Below, piece by piece: positions 36,193 through 47,162 of a stretch of 64,000 bases of DNA (position 1 is its first letter; each line of letters opens with the position of its first letter). The translations under genes and the position numbers were made by a program. The stretch comes from Stromatinia cepivora (taxonomy: Eukaryota; Ascomycota; Leotiomycetes; Helotiales; Sclerotiniaceae), in the NCBI GenBank assembly GCA_014898415.1, contig RCTD01000018.1:1340560-1404559 (forward strand), given 5' to 3'. Under the pieces are notes generated by a model, which was not told the origin of the DNA, did not search any database, and saw only the letters and a program-made list of their open reading frames with translations.

Positions 36193-36954
36193 ATGGGAGA
36201 CGGCGTTAAATATCGGTTTGAGAGAGTTCTAGAAATGCTGCATTATAAGATTGCGTTTCGGAATGGGGAGGCGTAACATTGCATATACACCATACATAAG
36301 GATCTGGAGAGCAGGACACATGGCATGGGATGAAAGCGTAGGCGTAGGCTTGGGGTTTAATTTCTCGGGCTTAAGATGTTTTTAATTTAAATTCTGACCT
36401 CCGTACTGATTGCTTTCGGGTGCTCATTTTGGAGTTGATTCTATATTCATGAATATTCATACTTGAACCTGAATTAAACATTTGACAAGATCCACCCTGC
36501 TACATCACATACAATCTACCATTATTTTATTTAGGCTTGCTCATCGCAGCTCCAGAAAATCAGGCAATGTCTTCTCATTGTGCAGCAGCTGAAATGTCGA
36601 TTCAGGGAGGAGACTTCCAGTCTATGGTGGCACGCAGTGTACGAAATTAGTCGCACACCAAGAAATAACACTTTCAACTGAACTTCAAAGATCACTTGAT
36701 TGTCAGACTTGAATTGAAAACATTGAAAACCGTTACGAGGCATTCAAATCGAGGTTCCAGAGCCCGAAGTTTTTCAGCTGCCTGTCGATGGCCAATTTAT
36801 AACTCAATTTCGGTCATGTTTTGTTACTTGTGTTCATCACCTTGACCACTCTTCTCTTATACATCAATATAAACACTTAGCTGGTATGAAATTCTAAGAA
36901 ATACTGTGACCATTAACAACTTGGCAGAATTGGACTTTTTGTTTTATTCGTAAA
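36193..36954. other. convergent intergenic region with an inverted-repeat element
   Basis: Shared 3' flank of two convergent genes. It holds one copy of the dispersed inverted-repeat element at about 36636-36770; otherwise nothing was recognised. Confidence 0.5.
36636..36770. mobile_element. MITE-like inverted-repeat element, copy 1
   Basis: The left end, TACGAAATTAGTCGCACACC, matches the terminal repeat of the Cdt2-intron copy. The interior has an inverted then a direct version of the family core (GATTGTCAGACTTGAATTG). The right end is less clear. No coding capacity. Confidence 0.5.
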
Positions 36955-38511
36955 CTATCCCGTGCTTTTCCCTTTCCCATCGTCTTGTAAGCTGACATTT
37001 CGAACGAAATTACACAAAGGCCAAAAGCTTCCCCCAAAGTCCATATCGTACCTATGAAATGTTTGTTAGCTCAATATTTACATTGATTGCTATGGTCTAT
37101 CCATTTCTAAAGAGAAAGGCATCGTTCAAAATTGCCAAATGACATATGATATCTCGTAAGAAACATGAAAATGCTCTTCCGCCCGGCAGACCTATAGAAA
37201 TACATAAGGCCATATCAAAATAAGATGGAGTCATACCAATAATTAGCAGCAACACAAATTCCCTCCTCTCCACAACTCTGCCCTACCTTATGATACCAGA
37301 GTGCCGGTAAATACAACATATCTCCCTTTTCCAGAGTCACATGCATTGGCTGAGCAAGAAGTGAGTATTTCGTTGGGTTTTTGGATGGAACATCTGGATC
37401 CCAGGTTGCGATGGGTAATTCTGTGGGTGGCGAGTCCGGTTCCATAGTGAGGGTAGAGGTATTGGAAGTAGAACGGATGTAAGAGCTGGAGGCAAGAGGC
37501 ACTTCGTTAATGCAGGGGTGGAAGATGGGGGGAAGTAAAGTGAAATGTTTTTGTCCGATGATCTGGACGTAGATGTTTTGGTAGGGGTCTTTGTGAAGAG
37601 AAGTGAGGGAATGCGAGTTGCCTATCCACTAAGTAGTGTGTGAGATATGGTCCTAGGAAGAGGCTGATGGGTGGTTCTTACGAGATTGATGGCGTCGGGA
37701 TCTTGCTGGAGTGCTATCCTGGCGAAAGATATGTCTTTTTCGACATCAGTGAATAACGACGAGTATTCATTGCGAAGGTTATCATTCTCTGCTCACTGTT
37801 AGAACAGTAAAGCGCATTGATAGGCTAGCACAGGATGGATGAAATGAACCACAAAGCAAAATCGGTTATACCGAGATCTCATAACACTGCCCCAGTTCAA
37901 GTTGACCATCAAATGGTTCCTCAGGCTTAGACGCTGACCTGGTGTTTCATTTGGGTGTGCGATTCACTTCATCAAGGCGTAGCTAAGCTAGCATATAGAA
38001 AAACTGTGAAATACATTACCCACGTGTTTGAGCATAGCGAACCTCTTCTCCTTTTCTCCCGCGCAATTCTTGCCGCGAGACGAAATCGACGAATTCAGGA
38101 AACAGCTGAGACTCCTCCCATGGCTTCACAAAGACTAAGTCTCCATCATCATTTAGGGTAGGAGAGTCGGCATTTCCATGGGGCGTCACTGCTACGTTCA
38201 CTTGATGTGATGAGAGAGTGGATTTGAGATGAGATAATGACCATGTAGATGCTGCTTTCCACTGCGTCAATGATCGTCAACGTTAGAAACTCGTGTAGAT
38301 TAGATAATGGATGGGACAAGAAGGCAGAATGGAGGAGGGATTTTCATACATCTAAAGCGAATCCTCGGACGACGAAGGGTCGATTCAAGGAGACAAAGCG
38401 CATAAATTCAAGGGCTGAAGGTGCCTCATCCAAGACGGTTACCGTGGATGAATTAAGTTCGCTGTACGTAGTCAATAACTCAGCTATGGGATCTGACGAG
38501 CAAGAGTCCAT
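36955..38511 (-). CDS. JMJD7-like JmjC-domain hydroxylase
   Basis: Exons 38511-38350, 38261-38024, 37788-37682, 37628-37237 and 37051-36955 give 331 residues, the usual JMJD7 size. The N-terminus carries the family mark LNRPFVVRG. The second exon has QVNVAVTPHGNAD, and the second-third junction restores VRYAQTQNDNLRNEYSSL. The cupin core is INLWIGNSHSLTSLHKDPYQN followed by IYVQIIGQKHFTLLPP. H and D of HKD bind Fe(II), and the second iron histidine is in LPALWYHKVGQ. Animal JMJD7 is a 2-oxoglutarate-dependent lysyl hydroxylase acting on TRAF-family/DRG GTPases; the fungal target is not known. The long second intron (37789-38023, 235 nt) contains a MITE-like element, which lengthens it. Iron ligands are intact, so the protein should be active. 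Confidence 0.88.
37833..37977. mobile_element. MITE-like inverted-repeat element, copy 2, inside the JmjC intron
   Basis: The ends GGATGAAATGAACC and GTGTGCGATTCACTTCATC are imperfect inverted repeats. The interior includes, on the minus strand, GATGGTCAACTTGAACTGG and AGTGTTATGAG, the family core. It lies between the splice sites of a host intron that keeps its own branch site (GTTCTAACAG). Confidence 0.6.
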
Positions 38512-39263
38512 CTTTTGGGTTTCAGATATTACTAGCTGTTATAGGAGTAATAAAATGATGTTAGCAACATTCAATGTCATGCGTTTGATAAGTGGAAGAT
38601 TTGGATGTGGAGAAAATTTGTGCTCGATGTACCGGCGCAGCATCACGTTATTATAGACTATGGAATCACATAACATCGTCAAATACACGAAAATTGTTGT
38701 AATTCAAAGCGACATCCTTAAGTCCGTCCATCTGCACAATTAAGAAAAAAAAAAACAGTATTTCTAATAGGTTCAACATGAAGAAAAAAACCCCCGGACA
38801 CCAGACTCCAAAACCAGAAAGGCAATTTGATTGTTGGATTTGAATTTGGACTTTGAAAAAATGTTACAAAATTTCAAAGTAAACCACCTAATTGTCAAAT
38901 CTTATTTGGACATTGAAATGTTATAAGGTTTATTCAAATTTGGTGTTCAGCTTTTCCTTCAATGGCGGAGATGAAGATCAAGGGGCATTCATACTTGGAG
39001 AATTTACCTTTTATTTACTTGATTGCCCGGTATAGTTATTGATCTTTACCATTAAATCCAAGTGTGCTACATAAAATATACTAATCGTCTAATCCGTCTG
39101 GTGACTGCGAGCTATAATAAACTTTAGGGTATACCTAATACGCCGAACAAACAATGCGATCCATGTTCCTCATAACAGACTCGTGGGTCTTTCACAAAAT
39201 TAACTCCATGCTAAAAGAACACTCTTTTCACACATCTGACGAAACTAATTTCCAGTCAAGACC
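38512..39263. other. intergenic between the JmjC gene and CDT2
   Basis: Upstream of the JmjC gene and downstream of CDT2, both on the minus strand. It holds a copy of the dispersed element with two core units in tandem (38790-38970). Poly-A near 38743-38757. No gene. Confidence 0.5.
38790..38970. mobile_element. MITE-like element, copy 3, two core units
   Basis: Two direct repeats of the family core (38826-38870 and 38889-38940), the second followed by TTCAAATTTGGTGTTCAGC, which aligns with the ends of copies 5 and 6. The ends are diverged. Confidence 0.5.
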
Positions 39264-41696
39264 CTACTCATCTTCGTCGTCATAATCCTCTTCAACATCT
39301 GCCCATCCACAACCCCATCGTCTCCCCCCAGTTTCTCCGCCCACTCTCAAATCTCTAGCATCCGTTCCCTCTCTCCAACATCTAACATTCCAGTCATCAT
39401 CTGCACAGATAAGTTCACCATTGCTTGTCCAACTTAGCGAGCTCACTTCTCTTCCATGTCCTCTCACCAGCGCTGTTCCGTGTGTATAAATAGGGACTGG
39501 AACCTCCACCGAAGTATCTTTCCTACTTTCCCCAAGCGCCAGGCTGAGTTTTCCAGATCGCTGCAAGCTATTAGTGCTCAATGTTCGGGGTTGTTGGACG
39601 ATGCCTTCAAGCGGAGTAGAAGTATTGGCTTTTGTACCGAGGTAGCGTTCATCGGTGGGAAATAAAATGGGAGTTCCATCATTACTTCCTACAGCTAGAA
39701 GTTCGGAATTGCCATTGACGGGTTTTCGAATTGCAGATTTGATATAGAAATTGGCCACGTGGAAAGAAGGATGTCGCAAGCCATAGAGCGGGCCTAAGCC
39801 TTCTTGAACCGCACGTTGAGCTGTTCGTTTTCCATTACCCCTTTCGAATTCAGGTGCATGGCCGAGGATGAGATGCGAGGTGGAATAGGCATAGACAATA
39901 TTATCTTTACAAACGCTGTAAAATCTGCTTCCATCATGACTCATACTGAGAGAGGTGACGCCAAAAGGACGATTGCCGACATGGCTGGGAATCTGTTTCG
40001 TGTACGCAACTGGTTGGTTGCTTTTCCGCTTATTGGAACAATTACGGATATCCCAGAGCTTGACAATAGAATTCGATTCTGATCCCGTGAGTAGTAAGTG
40101 CTCTTGACCGGGTGGTAAGAAATGGATGCTCGTAACTGATATATCACCGATGCGTCCTTTCTTAGGAATGGAAAGAGACCGAGGATTTGCGTTAGGTTTC
40201 GGCTCATGCGAATGTGAACCATGATGAGCATTCAAAATGCTATTGACATTGCCACAAGGTGGAAGACTTTCACCTGGTAGCTTCTGCATCTCCATGATCG
40301 GCCCATCATCGCCCTTGCATCTTAGATCCCAAATCTGAACACTACCATCTCTACCCGAGGTGGCGAGTACATTCTTGTTATTCGCCCCCGGTTGGAACCT
40401 AACTTGTTTTAATGTTGCACTATGGTTTGCAAGGATAGATATTGGCTTTTGTGTTGTCATGTCTGAAACTTTGGCGGAAAGATCTCCGGATGCCGTTGCA
40501 ATCAGAGCATCATCGTCGGAAAGTGAAAGATCAATAATGGCATTTTTGTGAATCTGCCAACCAAGGTATATACTGCTGAATGAAGGCTGTCCATCCTTCT
40601 CGGATTCCACTAATCTAATACGTCCTTCATCATCACCGATGGCTACTAGAGAATTCGCTGTATGTAGTTAGTATCTGTTGGTCGTCACGTAATGGACGAA
40701 ATAAATCGCACACCATGTCGAATTCTGCTAGGTACCTACTCCTCATAGTACTTTTCAATGTCCCAAGTCAGATCTGACAAATGGTTCTTCGGATTTAGAT
40801 TCTTGAGAATCACTTTGGTATGCGATTTATTTCATCCAACGTGTGGTTATTTGGAAGAACGAGTCACTTAACCTACTATTTAGACCGGCGTTACAAAAAG
40901 GTATGCTGTCCCTGCCACCCAAAAGACTTAAAGTGTGGCTTACATCTTCCGGCCTACTATAGAATGATGCGGTCTCATTTCGCCAATCTGGCGAGCATTA
41001 GTAAATACGTATAAAAGAGGTAATAGAGGCTTTATTACCATTGATAGGATATGCTAGATTGGCTCGTCTCGATCTGGAAGTACCCAAACTTAATTGTAAT
41101 AACCTCGCACTCAAGCCTCGATTCTCGAAGGCAATGATGCGCTCAGTGGGTTCTTTTGCAAGTGAAGGTTCAATGATATCTTCTTCTTCTCCTTCTTCTT
41201 CTTCCCCCTCTTCTGCTTCTTCAATAATCGATTTTGTTTTTGAGTATGACGAAGAAGCTATCTTCCGGGAGTCACAGCGCGATTGTTCATGTCGAATTTG
41301 ATCCCTGAATGAGCACTCATTGTCCGAACTTATATCTGAGCTCATATCGCTGTGGGTCGTTTTTCTTCTCTTAAATTCTCTAGGTGTTGAGATCAATTCC
41401 TCGTTTTCCTGTTGGAGCTCCAAGTTGTTGAAAGGCTTCAATGGGCTGGATTGTGTTCCTTGACGATTATTGACCAATTCCTTAAGGGCTCGACCAGAAG
41501 GTGAAGACATTGAAACTGCGGCAGCCTTATTGTCGAAAAACTTTCTGAATCTTCTAGGTGTAATGGATGTTTGTCGTCGTTCCTTCTTTGGTGTTCTGAT
41601 CATGGAGGGAAGCTTTGGAAGCTGAGGAGAACTCATTGGCATGTCCGGAGAGGATGATGGTAAGTCCATAGGATCAAATGAAGGTGATAGAGACAT
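39264..41696 (-). CDS. CDT2: Cdt2, WD40 substrate receptor of CRL4
   Basis: Exons 41696-41039, 40987-40877 and 40657-39264 give 720 residues. The first intron is 51 nt; the second (219 nt) contains a MITE-like insert. The propeller begins after about residue 245 with NSLVAIGDDEGRIRLVES. It includes HKNAIIDLSLSDDDALIATASGD, VLATSGRDGSVQIWDLR, HLLLTGSESNSIVKLWDIRN, RFYSVCKDNIVYAYSTSHL and a final HGREVSSLSWTSNGELICADDDWNVRCWR. This repeat order, with long inserts, is that of Cdt2/DTL, which presents PCNA-bound Cdt1, Spd1 and other targets to the Cul4-Ddb1 ubiquitin ligase during S phase or after DNA damage. The roughly 220-residue N-terminal extension is disordered, with SITPRRFRKFF near residue 45 and an acidic tract (EEGEEEEGEEEDIIE). 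The C-terminus ends in an acidic tail. The start at ATG 41696 is the first in frame. Confidence 0.88.
40691..40839. mobile_element. MITE-like inverted-repeat element, copy 4, inside CDT2 intron 2
   Basis: Best-preserved copy. Terminal inverted repeats GACGAAATAAATCGCACACC and the complement of GGTATGCGATTTATTTCATC differ at two positions. ACGT occurs immediately or almost immediately outside each end, a possible target duplication. The host intron keeps its donor, branch site (ATACTAAC) and acceptor outside the element. Confidence 0.7.
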
Positions 41697-42126
41697 GATG
41701 GTGGTTCGAGTTAAGTAAAGTTAGGTAAATAACAATTATAAAGGTACAAATGTCTTTCAAGGAATACGTGAGTGCGTGCGCATGTCGAGTTGTGGGTGAT
41801 CTTGGTAAGGGAAGGAAAGTAGAAATATAAAATAGAATAGTAAAATAGCCACCTCCAAATAAAACGCCCAAGGACGCGAAACTCTCTCATCGATTGGACG
41901 TGTACCACTTTAAGTTTATCCCCTGCTCACGTTGGATCCACGCGAAGCAGGAGCTCGGTCCAGAAATTTTCCAAGTCTGACATTTTTATCCTTATCATCT
42001 TAATCACGTGGAGATAAGCGCCCTTGATATTTTTTCTTCTGATTTCTTCGTTACTGCGAGTTTGAGAGAGTGGAATATACTTTCCTCATATCCTTCAAGT
42101 GAACATCTTCGTCGCCGCCGGACATC
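41697..42126. promoter_or_regulatory. divergent promoter region of CDT2 and SPB1
   Basis: 430 bp between two divergent start codons. It contains CACGTG (E-box-like) at about 42005-42010 and GAAATTTTCC at about 41963-41972. The latter is similar to the RRPE element of ribosome-biogenesis promoters, which would fit SPB1. Both are short motifs and could occur by chance. Confidence 0.4.
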
Positions 42127-44708
42127 ATGGGTATTCAAAAGAAACATGGTAAAGGTCGCCTCGATAAATGGTATAAACTTGCCAAGGAGAAAGGATACAG
42201 AGCCAGAGCTGCGTTCAAATTGATTCAATTGAATAAAAAATATGGCTTCTTGGAGAAGAGTAAAGTTTTGTTGGATCTTTGCGCTGCGCCTGGAGTAAGT
42301 ACATTCTTTTAACATATATCGCGGCTCCGCTAACTTTGTGATAGTCATGGTGTCAAGTCGCAGCAGAGACTATGCCAGTGAGCAGTTTGATCGTTGGTGT
42401 GGATCTTTCTCCCATTAAACCAATTCCTCGAGTTATTACGTTTCAAAGTGATATTACGACCGAGAAATGTCGCGCTACTATTCGTACACATTTCAAATCC
42501 TGGAAGGCAGATACAGTGTTGCACGACGGAGCTCCAAATGTTGGTACTGCTTGGGTTCAAGATTCCTTCAACCAGGCAGAGTTGGCCCTTCAATCGTTGA
42601 AGCTTGCAACGGAATTCCTCGCGCCAGGCGGTACTTTTGTTACAAAGGTTTTCAGGTCCAAAGATTACAATAGTCTACTCTGGGTTTTCAATCAACTGTT
42701 CGCCAAGGTCGAAGCAACGAAGCCTCCCTCGTCCAGAAATGTTTCCGCGGAAATCTTCGTTGTATGTCAAGGGTTCAAGGCGCCAAAGCATCTTGATCCC
42801 AAATTTGTTGACCCTCGACATGTTTTCGCAGAGCTCTCCGATCCCACACCCAATAACGAAGCCAAGGTTTTCAATCCCGAAATCAAGAAGAGGAAGAGAG
42901 ATGGTTACGAGGATGACAATATGACACAATTCAAGGAAATTCCAGCTAGCGAGTTCATACAAACAACCGATCCCATTGCTATTCTCGGTAGCATGAATCG
43001 ACTGAGCTTTGTACAACCGCCAAATGGAGATGTAGCTCTAGCTGCACTGGATAAATTACCAGAAACAACGGATGAAATTCGTAACGATTGTGCAGATTTA
43101 AGAGTGCTTGGAAGAAAGGAGTTCAGAAACCTTTTGAAATGGCGTCTGAAAGTACGAGAAAAGTTTGGATTTGCTACCAAAAAGGGCGCAAAGGCGGAGC
43201 CGGAAGAGGTAGCTGAAGTAGAGGATATGGATGAGGAGCTAAAGATTCAGGAAGAACTACAGTCTATGAGTGAGAAGGAGAGTGCACGTAGAAAGCGTGA
43301 AAAAAGAAAAGAAAACGAGAAGAAGCAAAAAGAGATCATTCGGATGCAGTTACATATGACAGCACCAACAGATATTGGTCTGGAACAAGCAGGACCAAAT
43401 GGTGAAGGATCTATGTTTGGACTGAAAGCAATAGACAAGGCGGGTGCTGCAAATAAGATCACGAAGGGAAAAATGGCGATTCTCAAAGAATCGGACCCTA
43501 GGAAAGAGGATGGTGGATATGCTTCGGAAGAGAGTGAGAGCGACGATGAGCAAGATCGACTTGATAGGGAGCTTGATTCAATGTATGAGATGTATCAGGA
43601 ACAAAAGTCAAGTGCCGATGCAAAGTTCCGCGCCAAGAAGGCAAGGAAAGAGCATGAAGATGGTGACTGGGAAGGATTTCCAGCGGAGGAGGCACAAAGC
43701 GACGACGATAATCTGGAAGAGGATAGTAGTGATGAGTCTGACGAAGAAGGACCTTCCAAACAATCGTTGTTGACTGATCTGGAACGAAATGAGAAGAACG
43801 CTAGTGGACTCTCGAAAAGGGCATCTCAATTTTTCGATCAGGATATTTTCAAGGACATTGGAGGTATACCCGAAGAGGAATCTGAGAAAGAAGTCGAAGA
43901 GGAATATGAAGAAGTCCAAGCCGACCTTGACAAGCTTATGAAGGACAGAGTGGCTGCAGAGGAAGAAGAAGACGAGATCATGGAAGAAGCGCCCGAAGAA
44001 AGTGACAGCAGTGATGATGAAAATAGTTTCGAAGTCGTAAAACGCAGAGAGGGTGAAGCACAATGGGAAGATGAAGAACCCAAAAAGGATGGACGGTTAG
44101 GTATGTAGTTTTCTAGCCTATTGCCCTTACAGTTATTAACATGACCTTCCACAGACATCGACATCATCACAGCCGAAGCCATGACCCTCGCCCAGCAAAT
44201 CGCCTCCGGCCAAAAATCCATGCACGACCTCGCCGACGAAAGCTTCAACAAATACGCCTTTAAAGACCGCGATGGTCTCCCCGACTGGTTCCTCGATGAC
44301 GAAGGCAAACACGACAGACCACATCGACCGATTTCGGCCGCCGGGGCAGCAGCCATCAAAGAAAAGCTCCGAGCTCTGAACGCCCGACCGATTAAGAAGG
44401 TGCGAGAAGCCAAAGACCGCAAGAAGTTCAAGGCAGCGCAACGACTAGAGAAATTGAGGAAGAAGTCTGCATTGTTGGCTGATGAGGAGGGCATGACCGA
44501 GAAGGAGAAAGCGAACAGTATTGGAAAGTTGATGAGTAAAGCAGCGAAGAAGAAACCAAGGCAAAATGTGAAGGTTGTGGTTGCTACAGGTGGTAATAGA
44601 GGAATTGCGGGCAGACCAAGGGGTGTCAAGGGTAAATATAAGATTGTGGATGCTAGATTAAAGAAGGATGTTAGGGGTCTGAAGCGAGCGGCTAAGAAAA
44701 GGAAGTGA
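42127..44708 (+). CDS. SPB1: Spb1, 27S pre-rRNA 2'-O-methyltransferase
   Basis: Exons 42127-42294, 42345-44100 and 44155-44708 give 825 residues, matching the family (about 840 in yeast). Introns are 50 and 54 nt and in phase. The FtsJ/RrmJ domain opens with [20 protein letters not shown], then [13 protein letters not shown] (catalytic Lys), [18 protein letters not shown] (SAM motif I), [11 protein letters not shown] and [15 protein letters not shown] (catalytic Asp and Lys). A DUF3381-type middle region follows ([19 protein letters not shown]), then long acidic stretches. The Spb1_C tail includes [21 protein letters not shown] and a basic end ([12 protein letters not shown], then [24 protein letters not shown]). 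Spb1 methylates the A-loop guanosine of 25S rRNA (G2922 in yeast) in the nucleolus and is needed for 60S assembly. Confidence 0.97.
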
Positions 44709-45396
44709 TCTAGTTAATTAGTGCGGATGGATTTTGGGAATGGGCATGTGTTTGTTGTACAATACATTGGGAAGCAAATCTATTCAAGTGTTCAGGGACC
44801 TACAATTTGGAGAAAAAACCAAAGAGCAAAACATAATGCCGGAAAGGCTATTCGATTGTCAAATTTGAATTGAGACTTTGAGGAGTGTTATGAGGCCAAC
44901 TAGATGGGTGGGCATATTCGATTTTGGTGTTCGGCCTTTTCTCCCAATCGTGAGTGGGCACAACAGTATATTTGATAACTGATATGGTTTTAACCTCGCC
45001 TTTGTCCGTATGAGTTGTCAAACATCGTCCGAAATGTTCAATTTGCCAAATATGCTGCATTATATATGGCAAAATTGTAGTAATCAATGACCGGGTGCTT
45101 CTGACCCTTGATCTACACCTTTCCTCCAGACTAGATACATATAAACATGAGTATACGCAACTCTCCTCATCATGGTTCGTATAATACAATTAATAAAGCA
45201 AAAGTGCCTCGACCCACTCCTCGTAAGATTTGGGGTATCTCCTCCGGTTCCAAGAAAAGCAATCCCCAAGGTCATCCTCAACTCCCGTTCTCCTATTATC
45301 GCCCCTTAAACCATATACTCGGTAAAGCTGTAGGCTCAAAGCAGAAAAGATCTATGAATAAAAAAAGAACGCATTATTTCAAATTAATAGTGACCT
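44709..45396. other. convergent intergenic region with an inverted-repeat element
   Basis: Shared 3' flank of SPB1 and the GH16 gene. It contains copy 5 of the dispersed element (44805-44955). Small frames here are without motif. Confidence 0.5.
44805..44955. mobile_element. MITE-like element, copy 5
   Basis: Contains the clearest core: GATTGTCAAATTTGAATTGA, then GACTTTGAGGAGTGTTATGA, then TATTCGATTTTGGTGTTCGG. It aligns over its length with copies 3 and 6 in the same orientation. Confidence 0.6.
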
Positions 45397-46601
45397 TTAA
45401 AGCAGGACTACGGCCATCATAGAAATGGCAACGAAAAGTGTTGTTGAGCTAAGAGGTCCTGCGGTTGCTGCCTTAGTAGCTTCACTTTTTCTGTACACCG
45501 TCTGATTATTCGTCTCATTCTTTTGATTGCTGAAGAAATATGTACTTGCTGAAACATTACCATTGGTCCCCTCCGGATTCGGGGCCAACACCTGGTCTGG
45601 AATGGCACAAATGGCGTTTGCGGCATTGGGGTCCTTGCAGCGTCTTGTCAGGGCTGTCTCACGCATTGAATCCGAAGAATTAAAGTAGGCTTTCACATAG
45701 CTGACAGAGATAACGGCATCCTGTGGTGGCGGACCTGACGACCACAGTGGGTTCCCGTTGCTCCATTGTGTAATAATCATATGACCAGGCGATGTCGGGA
45801 CTGCTGTGCTGTTCATCTTTGCCAGAATCTGTCCATCAGCATAAAATATGACGTTTCCGGGGATAAAGTCGATACGATATTCATGGTAGCCGGTAGTTGG
45901 GTTGAAGGGAAGGTTCGCCACAACGTAGTTACCAGTCACAGCAGCGTTGTAGCCAGCCTGCACTGATTGCACTGACTGTAGAACAAGATTGACAGGAAAT
46001 GTATTGTTTTCAGCGTTGAATTGAGAAGAGAGAAACTCCATATCGATTTCTTGGCTGTCGTTGAAGTACTGAGTTGTAATTAGTATTTGCAACATAGTTG
46101 TTCCCGAATTTATCAAGAATAGCTTACCCAAAAGAAAGCTGAACATGTACCAGGAGTCAAAGTCAGCTTCATAGCAGCTCTATATGTTCCCCAAAGTAAA
46201 TCTTCACGAGCTGAATCCATCTCCGCAGTCTGAACAAAGCCATTGGCAGGGTCTCCTCCACTGACAGTGAGTTGCACACCAGGATCAACACCAAATTCCC
46301 CATTTCCAGACCAGGTATTCTCGTCAAGTATAGGATTCGACGCGACTTGTTCGATACTGTAGTTCATGCCGTAAGGACCGCGTCCAGCGGCAGCCGACAT
46401 ATTGAATTGCTGTCGTCTCCAGTCGGTATCTAGAGTGATATTGGGAATATGCAAGAAGTCCGACTCGATAAGGTCAGTGAAGATGTAGGGTTTCACAGAA
46501 TCACCGATGGAGGAGGAATAACCGCATTCACAGTCTGCAATTGCATAGCTTGCGAAAGACAGGACCATTGGGAGAATGAACCTCACTTTTGAAAATCGCA
46601 T
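45397..46601 (-). CDS. GPI-anchored cell-wall glycoside hydrolase, GH16 family
   Basis: Exons 46601-46128 and 46068-45397 (59-nt intron) give 381 residues. The protein starts with a signal peptide (MRFSKVRFILPMVLSFASYAIA) and a short Cys motif (DCECGY), and ends with a hydrophobic tail (TTLFVAISMMAVVLL) after a Ser/Thr-rich stretch, the GPI-anchor signal. The jelly-roll core has the GH16 catalytic signature SQEIDMEFLSS, with nucleophile Glu165, Asp167 and acid/base Glu169. It also has the flanking strands WGTYRAAMKLT, HEYRIDFIPGNVIFYADGQIL and WSNGNPLWSSGPP. Several N-x-S/T sites occur. Family members remodel beta-glucan or chitin-glucan in the wall; the exact reaction (transglycosylase or hydrolase) cannot be set from sequence. 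I chose ATG 46601 over 46664 because it begins the signal peptide. Confidence 0.88.
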
Positions 46602-47002
46602 TGTGAATGATGGTGAGAAAGAATTCTTTTGCGCCAAAATGATATTATGATTGTGTGCAGTCAACGTAATGGTGGTACAACGAAAACAAACAAGTATCTT
46701 CCCTTGATGTACAAGTTATATGGTATTATCGCAAAATTGAACTGCGGTTGAAATGAAAGTGAATGTTCATCTGTTTACTGAACAGGACATGAAGTATGAG
46801 ATTGAAAGGAAAAGAGTGTGTGGGTTTGAAATTGATTGAAAATAGTTCTTTACCAGATAGATTTACATCGAAAGATTACTATGGTAGAGTTGAAGAAGTG
46901 GTCGTGGCTGCGAAGAAGAGGGGTTTGCGGGGGTGATTCGTTTGGAAGAGAAGTTGAGTAGTGACTCTGAGTGAGTTATGAAGGAGGAAGGAGGAAGAGG
47001 AA
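46602..47002 (-). promoter_or_regulatory. upstream region of the GH16 gene
   Basis: About 400 bp of 5' flank directly upstream of the start codon, before the tandem repeats. It probably contains the leader; no specific site was recognised. Confidence 0.4.
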
Positions 47003-47108
47003 GTGTGAGTGTGAGTGTGAGTGTGAGTGTGAGTGTGAGTGTGAGTGTGAGTGTGAGTGTGAGTGTGAGTGTGAGTGTGAGTGTGAGTGTGAGTGTGAGT
47101 GTGAGTGT
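47003..47108. repeat. GTGTGA hexanucleotide microsatellite, about 17-18 units
   Basis: Uninterrupted 6-bp repeat of 106 bp, 400 bp upstream of the GH16 gene. Followed by ACCTAGGTAGGTAGGTAG, a 4-bp repeat. Confidence 0.97.
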
Positions 47109-47162
47109 ATGAGTACCTAGGTAGGTAGGTAGTGAATGAAGAAGGCTGTATTAAAAGAAGGG

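Noticed and set aside
40912..40944. A roughly 33-nt possible intron (GTAAGCC...CAG) in CDT2 exon 2
   Set aside because: The sequence reads through in frame without stops, and the length is below the usual minimum.
40990..41010. A 21-nt GT...CTAAT...CAG segment that could be read as a tiny intron in CDT2
   Set aside because: Too short to splice; a 51-nt intron using a donor further upstream shares the same acceptor and keeps the frame.
43838..44629. Minus-strand frame of 263 codons
   Set aside because: Antisense of the acidic and basic C-terminal part of SPB1; low-complexity Ser/Leu/Phe composition explains its length.
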